Under the pieces are notes generated by a model. It was not told where the DNA came from, did no database searches, and saw nothing but the letters and a program-made list of their open reading frames with translations. Positions 1-12,300 of a DNA stretch of 64,000 nucleotides are shown piece after piece. Source of the stretch: Mugil cephalus (lineage: Eukaryota > Chordata > Actinopteri > Mugiliformes > Mugilidae); the NCBI RefSeq assembly GCF_022458985.1, contig NC_061790.1, forward strand, positions 2,591,001 through 2,655,000, written 5' to 3'. The first letter of the stretch is position 1, and each line of letters opens with the position of its first letter. Position numbers and translations under genes: made by a program.

Positions 1-801
1 AGTCTATTTGAGATTTGTACGGCTGGGAGCCTGAACAGATAACATCACATAGAGGTAATCAAGAGCTAGCCAGAATGGATGTGAACACGCAAAGAGCACA
101 AACCCTTTCGACTTCTTGGGGAATGCCGTTTGGGCACAACATGTTCACGCTACAGGCAGCAAAGCTATAAAAACAGGCTACGCTAGGCTAACTAAGGTGT
201 TGAAGCATTGCTCATATTTACAGTATGACTTTGATTAATTGCTTGACACACTCATCACGCAGCAACTTCAGTCTGTAGCTAGAGCTAGCCCCAACACGTC
301 AACACCCAGCAGAGCCTGAAACTGGTGGAAGGTTTATCTAAAGTTTCTCTGTTGGGGAACTCTCTGCCAGGATGGCCAATCATTTGGGGGCGGGGCTTCT
401 TTTTTTTTTGTGGTGATGGACACTAGACTAGCAGACTAGCAGAGAGGTTGAAACACGCCCCGTAATGAAAAAAGATTGAATCAAAGCAACAAGAGCTCCA
501 AAGTCAAATGGTACACCACTATTTTTTTTCGTGAACAGGTTTTTGTCATAGAGGTAACACTCGACAAGTGAGTACAGGTCATGTGGTGGTGCCAAGACTG
601 TACATTATAGAGCTAGTTTGGCTTGGAACATGCTCCCATGTAATGTCAGGCACATCTGTAGTAGTTTTTGTTTTAAAAGAGTTACTTAAACATAAATTCC
701 TATAGTCTTACATTAAGACACGATCAAAGTGACTTTCTGTTCTCTGACGCCAGGAAGAATAGCGACCACTTGGTGGAAGCTAATGGACCCCTTCACAGTT
801 T
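1..801. other. intergenic, no gene recognised
   Basis: No open frame here resembles a known protein. The stretch is unique-looking, moderately AT-rich sequence with short homopolymers such as a T run near 400-411. It lies upstream of AIG1. I see no promoter or RNA gene that I can support. Confidence 0.5.
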
Positions 802-1445
802 GAGGGGCGGAGCTCAACTGGATGCAAATATGTCTGTACTAGTCTGTAAATGGCGGTTAGCGTATCTCAGTTAATTGTTTTGTCAAGAATGGACGAGGGG
901 AAACGCATATTTTAGAGAATATACTAATACCCTCACTGATGGGACTATATTCAACGACCCCTACACTCTCAAGATATTACAAGAAGTAAGTGGTAACCAC
1001 TGTGGAGGGTAACGTAGTAGATGCAACTCCTGCTTGGACACATCTGAAACATACAACTAATGTTGTGTTAGCTAGTGGTTAGCATTAGCATTACTGTAAC
1101 AAGAATCCCCTTAATTATGATTAACGTAACATAATTTCAGTCACGATTCAGTCTAACCCATAACCTTTATCCAGGCTGAAACTGATGATTCATTACATAT
1201 TACTTATCTGATAAGAAGTGTGCCGCTGTTGATTGTCTCACTCCAATCCCTTCTTTTAATCACCAAAGTCAAACAAAGTTCTTTGCGACTGTCAGTGGCT
1301 GGTATGTGATAAAAACCTTTTGACCTTTCGGTTTTGTCACCAAAAATACAGCAAGATGACATTTTGACAGTGACAGTGTTTGTTTCAAGCTTCCCTCTGT
1401 TTTGCCTCCAGCTAACACCGTGATGCCACAGTGAAGTAGGCCATG
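802..1445 (+). repeat. interspersed repeat family A, copy 1
   Basis: This segment is repeated in inverted orientation at 5958-6665. Both copies share a left end around GAGGGGCGG, a middle block containing ATACAACTAATGTTGTG and TTAGCATTAGCATTA, and a right end around TAGGCCATGAA. Identity by eye is high, with scattered substitutions and small indels. Neither copy keeps a long open frame, so it is probably a non-autonomous mobile element. I cannot assign it to a named family. Confidence 0.75.
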
Positions 1446-1836
1446 AAGGGGCTTATAAAGAATAAAAACAAGGAGCTAAGAGACTCTAAAGCGGAGCAGA
1501 GACCCCGGGTTTGTGATGATTCTCGATCCAGTTCACAAATCAATTTCATCAATGCAAGAAATGCTTTATATCCACGTAGCATCATCTGGTTTCTGGTGGC
1601 AGCTCTCTCATTAAAGCTACGAGTATCGGTTAAGGCAACAAGCGTGGCCACAATCCCAGGAAGTGACTCATGTGTCAGGCTCTAATGTTTTGGTTAAAGT
1701 CCCAGACTGGAGCTCCCAGTCCTCCCTGTTTCGCGGTTCATGTTCACTGTAAAGTTTAAAGAAAAACAACCGTCAACGAGGAACCTGCTGCAAGTGCTTA
1801 CGGGAAGTTGTGATTAATCCATTACATCAGGGGGGT

Positions 1837-1837
<1 letters not shown>

Positions 1838-1896
<59 letters not shown>
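1838..1896. repeat. (AC)n microsatellite
   Basis: Uninterrupted AC dinucleotide run of about 59 bp, a likely polymorphic marker. A shorter CA run lies near 2249-2269. Confidence 0.97.
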
Positions 1897-1899
<3 letters not shown>

Positions 1900-2719
1900 T
1901 GTTAGTGTAGTGTAGTGCAGAAACAGTCGAAGAAGTCGCCTCAAGCTTTTGTCCTGGAGTCGAACTGTAATGCTCAGCAAGACAAAGCACTTCTGTGACA
2001 GCTGACTGATTACTAATGCTTACTCATACAAGAAACACACACAGAAACACACACAGCCAGGCCGCTCCCCTGCTCCACCACACCTACTTTCCCACAGACT
2101 GACACCGAGTCTTGTTTGCCTGAAACACACTTTTCCTTTTCCTCAGCATGCACACACAGGCGTAAGCACCATGCACACTCAAGTCTCTGATTCCCTTCAA
2201 GTAAGACGTTTAATCCACAACAGAGGGTGATTCACCTTCTCTTCTGCACACACACACACACACACACATATGAACACGCATGCATGCATGCATAAGGTGA
2301 GGCATTGAGGTGTGGCCCAAATGTTATGTAAGAGCGGGAGAGGGCAAAGGTCACACCAGCCCGGGAGATAACGGTTTCAAGAGGACGTCTACGAGGATGT
2401 GTGCGAAGGTTCAGAGGAGATAGGCAGAAAAGTGAATAGGGTGCAACATTATGTCACCGTGGAGATGGTGGTGGTAGTAGTAGTAGTAGTGGTGGTGGTG
2501 GTTTGGGGCTAAACAGCGCCCCTTACTGGCTAACAGCAGACTAACAAAGGAAACCAAAGGTGTTCATTGTAAAACCTGTTCATTTGTTTCCTTTGCAGCT
2601 AAAAACTATGTCAAACATAATTATAATAATAGGCCATCATCATTATCATTTCTATAGCACAAAGACTTCACAAACACAGACCACACCTTAATTGGAGTGT
2701 CACGGTAGACAGGACATGA

Positions 2720-3985
2720 ATTGATGGATGACGGATTCTGGCAGTTGAGTTTTTCCAAATGTCGTTTTTTTAAGCTGCATAAAAGAAATCTTGCTTGCAC
2801 GTGTTTTGTTGTGGTAAATGAACGCGTGAAAAACTGCAGGAATGCATCTGCAGGTGACGTGTTAAAGGAAAAATTTAAAGAGACACCAGGCCTGAGAATT
2901 CCAAAAGGAAGCATGCACCAAATATAAATAAAACTGTTCCTAGAACTGAGCCCTGAGTCACACCGTATGTATTACGTTACATAATAAATTAATCAAAATT
3001 ATTCACAGACACAGTACAAAGTACAAAGTACAGTACAAAGTTAACCAGTTGACGCTGTTCCTGATATTCCCGCCCATAATCCCTCAGTCTGTTCAACAGA
3101 CATTAGAAGATCATTGTCGACCTTATATACTGCATGAAGCAGTGAATACAGACTGTTAATAGTGAGTCCTGTTGATCATTCAGAACTAAATTCTGGTCAA
3201 CTCTGGTTTTTCCAAATGTTGTTTCTAAGTTGCATAACTGAAATCTTGTCTGTATATGTTTTGTTGTGGCAGATATCGAAAAACTGAATGTATCTGCAGA
3301 TGATGTGTTAGTAGATAAGCAGATCTGAATGTCATCAGTGTTAACATGTAAAGAGACACCGTACCTGTGAAGTGTGAAAGAGGAAGCATGCGCCAAGCAT
3401 AAATAAAATGAGTCCTAGAACAGAGCCCTGAGGCACACCGTATATATTACTTTACATGGAAATGACTCAAATTTATGCTGAATAACTGTGTTTTGTTGTG
3501 GTAGATAAGCACATATAAAACTGAATGTCTGAATGAAGATCTCCCATGTCTGATGCGCAGAGGCAAATAGACTGGACTGTCATCAGTATAAAGCTATACA
3601 CAACATCATTAACCAAAAATAAATAAAACTGGTCCTACAACTGACCCCTGAGGCACACCGTATATATTACATTACATTAGAATGAATCTAAATAATATTG
3701 TCAGACTATTAACATCTTCTTTACTTTGGTTTTAGCATCAGGCCTTAATATTTGTTGATAATAATTATTATTATCATTGCAGACTTTTAAATTAATTAAG
3801 AAAACAAAATTATGTCAAAGGCTCACACCACCTACCAGTTTTATTTTTATATCATTTAACTGCCTCCGTCCTCCGTGAATAAAAACTGTTAATAGTGAGT
3901 TTGGTTAATCATTCAGAACTAAATATTGGTGAGACGTGCTGCAGTTGAGTTTTTCAAAATGCTGTTTTTTAATTCACAGAATTTA

Positions 3986-4021
<36 letters not shown>

Positions 4022-4090
4022 GCATATGTTTTGTTGTGTTAATTCCATGTAAAACTGAATGTCTATGATCCACAAATAAAACAATGGAGC
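2720..4090 (+). repeat. degenerate direct tandem array, about four units
   Basis: The same block recurs at about 2740-2990, 3190-3460, 3485-3690 and 3905-4085. Shared landmarks are GTTTTTCCAAATG, TGTTTTGTTGTGG, AAAACTGAATGTCT, AAATAAAA and a unit end reading GAGCCCTGAGKCACACCGTA. Units differ by substitutions and internal deletions, and the fourth is interrupted by an ATT microsatellite. It is an old local duplication or satellite of unknown origin; short frames inside it are not genes. Confidence 0.75.
3984..4021. repeat. (ATT)n microsatellite
   Basis: Trinucleotide run inside the last unit of the 2720-4090 array. Confidence 0.95.
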
Positions 4091-4241
4091 CACAAATATG
4101 AGTCTTGGCTTTGAACATGTCCTCGTAACTCTTGGCATCAAATGGCCTCAGACTGGTGTAAAGACTGAGTGTTAAAATGTTTTTCCCACTATTGTTTAGA
4201 GTTTCCACAGTGGAAGAGTTTAAGGAATGAAGGAGGAAGGC

Positions 4242-4291
4242 GAGGAGGAGGAGGAGGAGGAGGAGGAGGAGGAGGAGGAGGAGGAGGAGGA
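4242..4291. repeat. (GAG)n microsatellite
   Basis: Near-perfect GAG run of about 50 bp. On the other strand it generates artificial poly-Leu and poly-Pro frames that should not be annotated. Confidence 0.97.
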
Positions 4292-4552
4292 AACCTGTTC
4301 CTATCAACTCCTCTGAGACCCAAATAACATTCAGTGTGTGTGTGTCGCTGTACAAGGTTGGAAACTGTCATCATCCTGGGTTAAGAGGTCAACTTCCTCA
4401 ATTGGAAACTCATTCACATGGTCCCAACACACACACACGTTTGTGCAGATATATTTGTGAGGACGTGACTGGACAACCTTTACCTCCACTGAGTCAAGTC
4501 TGACCTCTCAAACAACTCCTGGTTGGTGTCCTCACAAATATGGCCTCACACA

Positions 4553-4860
4553 AATCAGCCACAACACTATGACCACTGATGGTAAAACTAAATAACATTT
4601 AAACCATCTTCTGACAATTTAATGTTCTGCTTTGGAAACTTTTGGACCTGGCATTTATTCATGAGGATGTTAGTTAGACATGTAGGAACTGCCTAGATCA
4701 GACCAGACACCCCCACCCCATAGCAATGACACTCCTTGATGGCAGCAGGATGCAGATTGATGCAGACACTCACACAAAAACACTTTAGGAAAAACTCAAA
4801 AAACAAACAACAACAAAAAAAAGAGTGATCGAGTATCTGTGGGATGATCCACAGGGGCCC
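4553..4860. mobile_element. Tc1-like DNA transposon remnant
   Basis: The left end resembles the terminal repeat of a common fish Tc1/mariner family (ATCAGCCACAACAYTATGACC). Inside are a segment with CTTGATGGCAGCAGGATGC and, near 4829, GAGTATCTGTGGGATGATCC, which reads like the C-terminal E-x-LWD part of a Tc1 transposase. Most of the transposase is deleted, so it is non-autonomous. Related fragments occur at 6867, 25738, 44528, 44826, 56688 and 59265. Confidence 0.7.
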
Positions 4861-5439
4861 CTCCCCTCAACCCATGCTCACGAAGTCAAGTGTCATCCCT
4901 CGCAATATTCTTAACGTGCTCCCTCGTTTTATGGTTGTACCTAATGTACCAAACCAATATATTGTCATCAGATTTTAAGGGTAGACTTTGAAGAGGCTCA
5001 GCGGGGGATGAATGACGGGATGCTGTTGCCACGGAGATGCTGAGCAGCTCCTCAGGAGGGAGCGTGGTGCCGTCTCTCCACTTACCGCTGTATGGGTGGA
5101 TAGATATTAGACGAGTGTGTCGTGGAGGCCGTGTAATTGGTTTTCTGTCTTTAATTCTGTAACTTTATGGCTGCAAGACAAACGGTGACTCAGATGCCAC
5201 CCTAGACGGCACATCGTGACTTCTTGTTTTGGTCTTAGTCTGAGGTGCAAACAGTGGATCAAACTTAATGTAACTCATAAAACGTCCTGTATCCGTTTAT
5301 TTTTTATCAAAATTGAGTCTTCTTTCTTCTCTTATACCCTAAAAGAATGGGAGGTGGGCAAACAGAAAAACCATAAACTGTGAAGAATGTGGTCACGAAG
5401 TTGACAAAGTTGGCTGAGCGTGTCAGTTCTTATCAGAGT

Positions 5440-5765
5440 ATGAGTCTGGTAACACACCATCTGGCAATGCCACCCAAACACTAGTTGGCGCTGTGTCTTT
5501 TTAACCAGACAGGTTGATTCTTGTTTCTACTTGCTGCTTGACTTTTAACGACGAACTGCCGTAATTTTACCGAAAATTAGTCGTACAAATGTCTGTAAAC
5601 CTCCTCAGTTTATCGTTCCTTGATGTGTTTCCATTTTTATTGAACCAAAATAATCAATTTGCGGAGTTGGAGAAGAAAATACTAAAGTGGGAACACGCTA
5701 CCACCAAGTGGACCAATCACAGCTCTTAAGGTCTGTGTCGCTACGACGCGTAGCTACATTTCTGG
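5440..5765 (-). repeat. interspersed repeat family B, copy 1
   Basis: Read on the minus strand, this stretch shares blocks with 14035-14260, 16485-16810 and 48775-48975: CTCCCCAGAAATGTA, a GCTGTGATTGGTCC-type block, AACTGAGGAGGTT, a YGGYAAAATTWCGGC block and CAACTAGTGTTTG. No coding potential. Probably a SINE or MITE-like element; I cannot name the family. Confidence 0.65.
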
Positions 5766-5957
5766 GGAGGTGACGTCAAACTACAGCGTCTGTAGCTACG
5801 TCAAACGGATGCAGAAACAGAAACCTCTTAGTGGGGTGTGGCTGTTATGATATCAGGTTTTCATGTCACGATAACGATATCAACAAAAATGTAAACAGTA
5901 ATGGCAAAATCCAGGAAATTAATCTTTAACTACGTTTACGTTGTTTTCTTTTTTTTT

Positions 5958-6665
5958 CATGGCCTACATCACATCATAACATTAGCTGGAGGCTAAACAG
6001 AGGGAAGCAAACACAGTCATTTTCAACCAGGAAAATCTCGTCTTGCTGTATTTTTTGGTGCCAAAACCGAAAATAATAACTTTAAGTTTAATCACATACC
6101 AGCCACTGGCTGTTGTAGACAACTCTGGTTGGCTTTGGGCAATTAAATGAGCACACTTCATGTCAGATAAGGTTAATATGTAATGCATCATCAGTTTCAA
6201 CCTGGATAACGTTATGGGTTACAATAAATTGTGACTGGAATTATGTAAATCATTATTTACGGGATTCTTGTTACATGTTAATGCTAATGCTAACCGCTAG
6301 CTAACACAACATTAGTTGTATGTTTCAGGGGTGTCCAAACAGAAGTTGCATTTACTACGTTCCCCTCCACAGTGGTTCCACTTACTTCTTGTAATATCTT
6401 TGTTGAAGAGGCTTCACTTGATAAAACAGACCAGACTTCGTCCCCTCTGTGTCCTTTGGTCAAATCGTCCATCCAGTGAGTGTGTAGAGGTCGGTGAGTA
6501 TAGTCCCATCTGTCAGAGTAGAACACTCATGGTCTCAGTGAGTGAGTCTATTAGTACATTTTATAAAATATGCATTTCCCTCGTCCATTCTTGCCAAAAC
6601 AGTCCATTGAAATATGCTAACCACAGTTTACAGACTATAGTGCCTCCAGTTAAGCCCCGCCCCTC
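5958..6665 (-). repeat. interspersed repeat family A, copy 2
   Basis: Inverted partner of 802-1445, with the same end landmarks read on the opposite strand. Open frames crossing it are not conserved between the two copies, so I treat them as chance. Confidence 0.75.
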
Positions 6666-6866
6666 AAAAAACATCACATTGTTTACAAACGTTGAAGCGG
6701 TCTGTTACACTCAAAAAAAAAAAAAAATAGAACAGAAGAAAACAGGGGCAGATGTAAAACATACACTGTGTTGAAGAGGCACTGGATTATTTACATAATA
6801 TTATCATATACTGTACATTTTTATACGATATTGCAACTTATATTGAAATTTTTAAATACCACAACG

Positions 6867-7003
6867 GCTGCCATCAAGGAGTGTCATCACTATGGGGTGG
6901 GGGGTTCTGGTCTGGTCTATGTGGTAACATGTCTAAATAACATCCACACAAATATAAACCATTTCCAAACGTTTCCCAGCAGAACAGTTAATTGTCACAT
7001 GAT
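6867..7003 (-). mobile_element. Tc1-like fragment
   Basis: Opposite orientation to the element at 4553. Shared blocks are CATCAAGGAGTGTCAT, CTATGGGGTGGGG, GGTCTGGTCTA, AACATCCACA and GTTTCCCAGCAGAACA. Only an end portion is left, with no transposase. Confidence 0.65.
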
Positions 7004-7229
7004 GATCAAAGACAGTAATAGATTTTTATTCATATTTAGGTGGTCACAAGTAATTGATATAGAAATGATTATATAATAAACTTAGATCCTGCAAAATCCT
7101 AAAATAATTATACACAATACATAATTATATATATAAATTAAAAATACACACACAAACAATAAATAAAATAAAATAAAATAAAATATAACATAATGCATAA
7201 GAGCGTTTAATCCAGCTGCACACTGCTTA
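7004..7229. other. AT-rich spacer upstream of AIG1
   Basis: Low-complexity AT-rich sequence with an ATAAA-type run (about 7160-7185), ending where composition turns GC-rich at the AIG1 5' region. Confidence 0.6.
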
Positions 7230-7480
7230 CAGTTCTCCCCCCTCCGCCGCCGTCACCCTTCATCCCTCCCCCTCGCATCATCATCATCATCATAACACGG
7301 AAGCAGTCCTCTGATAGTGGGGGGGCAGGAGAGTCTCACAGCTCCAGCTCCGGCTCCAGATCCAGGGGTAGGCTACCCGGGTGAAATAACGACAAACAGA
7401 GAGGTTTTCTAAGAGGGGGGGCAGAAGCGGGAGCTCAGATCCGAAGACAGACACCTAGACGCGGACACGAGGCGAGCATC
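7230..7480 (+). promoter_or_regulatory. aig1: AIG1 promoter-proximal region and 5' UTR
   Basis: Composition shifts from AT-rich to GC-rich with several CpGs (CCGCCGCCGTCACC near 7243), then purine-rich leader sequence up to the start codon. This resembles a TATA-less vertebrate promoter. No transcription start can be fixed from sequence. Confidence 0.5.
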
Positions 7481-7621
7481 ATGGCGCTGATCCCCTCGCA
7501 GGTTCTCCGGGTCGCCATCCTGCTGTCCTACTTCTCCATCCTGTGCCACTACAAAGCCCTGGACATGCCGGCGCACCAGACCTACGGAGGCAGCTGGAAG
7601 TTCCTCACCTTCATAGACCTG
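7481..7621 (+). CDS. aig1: AIG1 coding exon 1 (residues 1-47)
   Basis: Starts at the ATG after GCGAGCATC and ends ATAGACCTG|GTGAGC, phase 0. Encodes the first membrane segment, the [16 protein letters not shown] block and catalytic T43. Confidence 0.95.
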
Positions 7622-9328
7622 GTGAGCTTTCATTGTGTTTCATTTATTTGTGTTTAACAGCTGGTACAGTCAGATAACCCCGTCTGTCTCCCTGCAGCTC
7701 TTCCGGGTCCATGCCCTCGTCGTTAGGAGGCGTTATTCAACGTTAAGGGGGTTAAATAGGTACTAAAACTGCACCGGGTTTGGCTAAATCTGAGTCTGGT
7801 CCCGGTTTTAGGGGCTCTGGGTGCTGCTGGTTGAACCGGAACCGGTGTTGTGCTACATAAAGACCTCCTAGTCTCAGGCTGCAGGGAGCGCGCCGCGCGT
7901 TCACAGTGGGCTGCAAAAGCTCCAGGTGGATAATAGGGATGATAGCGATACCGCTAATTTTCCTTCCGAGCCGATACCAAGGCTAATATCTAGGAATGTG
8001 AGGATACACTCACGATTCGATACGATTTCAGATACTGGGTTAACGATGCGATTTTCTCACGGTTTTATTTATTTATTTATTTTAACAGAATTAGCTTTGA
8101 GACAAATTATGACTGAAAATTATTCCTGTAATCACTTCTTATATATATATATTTATTTATATATATATATATACACATGTTGTTTTACTGTTGTTTTATT
8201 GAAACTGTTCTTTCTTTTGCTTTTGTGAGCTGGTTTGGGTCCCTCTCCCTTAAAAACAAAAACAGGCTGCAGCACATAGTTAAGGTGTGTGGCAAAATTG
8301 CCCACATCCCTCTGACTGGGTTAAACTCTTTATATGAGACACGGACCCTTAATAGGGCACAGTCAGTCCTGGTCGACCCAAGTCACCCCCTGAACAGCTG
8401 CTTCATGTTGTTGCCGTCCGGTCGCAGATTTGTCAAGACAAACAGGCATTGTTGCGTCTTCTCGTTTGTATATTTGTATTTGTTTTTTTTCACTTGTATA
8501 TGTGTCGATGATGTTTTCACCTGCTGTTGCACAAAAGATTGCCCCTCTGGGATAATAAAGATTCCTTGAACTTGAAGGGATTTCTAGTTTCTTATATAGA
8601 CAAAACTCGGAGTAAGAAAGTGTCCTCATCAGTTAGACAACAACAAATACAGAAATGCAATGCGAACACCCACAATACAGACAAACACAGGTTTGATTCC
8701 ACCGGCTTTGGGAAACCAATTGGTAACGTCAGGAGGGTTTATCCATCAATATATACGATCAGCGGTCAAATTGATTAGTATTATTAGAGTAATAGATTGA
8801 TTTCACCATATAAACATTTAGTGAGCCAGTTGAGCTAAAGCAGAGCTTATGTTTTTTAATCTAGATATTTGTAGATGGATGGGGTTCCGTGGCCTTTATA
8901 TCAGGGCTCTTCACTTCGAATAGCTTCTGTCTTCTGTCTATGAGTTGAGAGGGGCCTAAATCAGTATTATGGATTCTAAATTGGATTAAGGACTTAACGC
9001 ACTTTATTGACCAACAACAACATTTGGAAGAGGGCTCGACCACACAAGGCCAACATTCATCCCAAACAAAGCTCACATACATTCATTCACAAGGAGGCCT
9101 TTCTATTGGAAACCGATACACAAACACAGCCAGGCAACGCTAATGCCAGGGTGAAGCCACCACAGAATGGGTTTAAGACAAATGTTTAGCCAAAGGTTGT
9201 CTTCTTTCAGGAGAATGCTACTGTGTGGGTATAAACTAGATGTTTAATAGTTGATGGAATGTTACCCCCTTGCTCTATCATACGTTCTGTTCGACTTGTG
9301 GTTAGAAAACAGTCTCAATCTCAAGATT

Positions 9329-9390
<62 letters not shown>

Positions 9391-12300
9391 TATTATTATT
9401 ATTTCGACAACATTTTACGTGTAGTTTAAAGACAGTTCTCAGATGTCTGTTTGCAGTCGGACTTTAGCCATCAGGGGATCCGAGATGGTTCCCTGAGGAA
9501 TGCCTTTGAGTATCCATGATAAAAACCTCAAATGCACAAAAACAGAACACTTTATCTCTTCCTATTAAATTGTACCTGAATTTTTTTGCAGGACTGAAAC
9601 CAGCAATTTATAGAACAAACAAACTAGTAGGACTAGGATCTCGCTAGTTATTTCCTGATTTGATTTTATTCCAGTACAAGATAAGGTCCCAATTCAGTTT
9701 GATTTAGTATCATGTGATTTAGAGATATTTCAGAGTTGAAACTGTTCTACTGAAAACTAAAACTAATGTTGTCATTGGCTCCAGAGGTTTGTTGTATTTT
9801 CCAGCTTTTAGGTCTGACTGTGCTCTCAGAGTTGCAGCTTCCGTTATTCAGATATCTTGACTAATACGTTGCTTGGTCTCACAAGATTTGGTCGACCGAA
9901 ACCAGTTTCTCAGGGCTATAAGAGAGATCTTTAACGAGATGCGGGAAATGTATCTAAAATCCCTCCGAGGATTTTATGAATCGATATCCTTCAAATCAAA
10001 ATCTACAGATTTGTTTATTTATTTATTTATTTATTGTAAAAACCCAGCCCTGACTGTTCCTGCTATCACATCGGGGCAATGTTAAAAGTTTTGTGTCATT
10101 CTAAAGCTCACTCAGCTGCAGTTTATTTCCTTCAGCGTCTGTGGTTGTACATTTGTTAAGCTGCGGTTCAGCCGCTAACCGTATCCCTGTGAACTTAGAC
10201 TAAAACGACACGTAGAAATGTGCCAAACATTGTGAATAATGGTGTTGCAGGTCCACTTATAAATGTTCAGTAAGGGGCCACGGAGCTTAGTTTAGCTGTT
10301 CTATTTTACTTATATGCTACTTTTGCAATAATAAGACTTGAGTGATGATGCATCTAATAGAATGTTAGTAATGGTCCTGAAAAGCTAATAAACATAGCCT
10401 CGTTAGCGGTTGAGGCCCTTTTTTTTATTTTTGTTTAAATAAATAAAGAATTCTCTCTCAGAGAACATGTGTTAGCCTGAGAAATAGCTGTGTCATATTT
10501 TCCACATTAGAGCTCTCCTCCTGGTTAACTGTGCTGTTAAAGACCTGCACACACCAGCAGTAAGCCAGGAAACACACAGCGCTGCAACATCTGGCTCCTC
10601 ATCATACATGCATATGTGTGTGTGGTCTTGTTTTTATTAAGTTGTGGGGGCCAATTTTTTCGTGGAATGGTTGAGGTTCTGGGGCCATTTTGGCGTTTTT
10701 GAGGCTTAAAAACTACCAAGACTTGGTTTTAGTGTGAAGGGTGGGGTTCGAGAAGGGTGCTAGGGATTGCATTATCAATCAATGTCGATAGAAAGTCCTC
10801 ACAGAACTAGAAACATGTGTTTGTGTTTGAGCCAGTTTCTCATGAGAAACGAAAACCTGGAAATGGAGACGCTGCATTTAGATTCATTTGGCATGTTGTG
10901 CGTGTTGCTACTGCTCAGAGCCTCTGTGCTAGCTGAGCTCTCATGGAAAGCCATTGTTAGCGTAGCTGGGTGGCTAGTTTTGACCCGGTAGGGTCCTTGG
11001 GTCGCATTAGCTAGCGTAAAAGCCAGGTGTGAGTGCAATGAGATGGTATTTCAGAGATCCAATCACATCTGACCTCATTTCTTTGGTACTGTGAACACAC
11101 AGTGAGTCCTGAGTCCCTTTTTTCATTCATTCATTCAGAAAAACACACACACCGCTATAGTAAATGAAAAGGATAAAGCAGTATAAGTGGTGTTTGTTCA
11201 TTAGGGTTAGAGTTAATAATAAATACATCTAAACAGGAAATAACCAATAAAAGTATTCTATGGTTAATTATTGATTTACTGCACTACCAGAGATTAACAG
11301 TGCGTATGGAAACTTCCAGAGTTGGAGTTATAATCTGAGGTTTGTTCAGGTCCGACTAACATTGGGGCCATAATGACTAAATTAATGCGTGAAGTAGCTG
11401 CACAATTAATCTAATTTTAACCGTGATCATGATTTTGGCTGCCACGATTAAAAGAACCTGATCATCTGTGATATTTACATTTAAAATGCTCTGCTGCATA
11501 TCTGGTCAAGCACTTTTTCCACCAGTAATCAGCCAACCACCAGGGGGCGAACGCATAGTTAAGGCTTCATAAAGCTGCCTGGCTTTTCTTTATATTATTA
11601 AGGATTTATCCTTATTTAAAGGTTTGCACTGAAAGCTGATGCTCATGATTGTCATTTGGCCATAATGGTGCAGCCCTAACGTGAAGCCAAAGACCTGATG
11701 AACACACATAAACAGCGCTGTTCTTGGACATCGCAGACGATATGCTAATGGCCCAAAGTTATGTTGGTGTGTATTTGATGAGATGTGGTCTCTGCTGATC
11801 GTAGGAACCTAAAGCTGACGGATGTTAACACCAGGTCTAAACGAGGCTGGACTTCTGCATCCTTCTCTGGGAAAACAAGGTCACATCCATCACTGGGAAC
11901 ATATTGATGGGAGTGTTTTATTACACAAAGACGTGGAGCGATTTGAAGTTCATGGTGGAAGTGAAGTATTTTTGGTTGCCGGAAGGCCGGTGTGTCCTGC
12001 TGGTGGATGGGTTTAGTTCATGTTTGCCTTTTAGGAAAGTGAGTTCTCCTGTACATTACTGCATCATTAATAAAACATCCCAACAGATTTGTCTGTCAGA
12101 CCACTCTTTGAATTATATTTCTGCTCGATTGGCCACAATAATCATCAGTCAATGTTGGTATTTATTTATTTTTTTCCCACTTCTTAGCTTCTCAGGGTCA
12201 TCACATGTCATCATGACACAGCAGCAGGTGGAGTACAGTAGACTAAGACTGTGTTGATGGGTCACAGTAGCTCAGCTGCACCTAAAAAAACTCCTGAAAA

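Noticed and set aside
4017..4374. Minus-strand frames with poly-Leu and poly-Pro
   Set aside because: Translations of the GAG microsatellite at 4242-4291.
6316..6774. 152-codon plus-strand frame
   Set aside because: Lies across repeat family A copy 2; the frame is not preserved in copy 1, and it ends in an A-rich tract.
8177..8569. 130-codon frame as a host gene
   Set aside because: Its middle matches the C-terminal tail of L2-type LINE proteins; it is a truncated insertion in an AIG1 intron.
8691..8720. tRNA-like B-box sequence (GGTTTGATTCCAC)
   Set aside because: No A-box or cloverleaf could be folded around it; no tRNA gene was recognised in the window.
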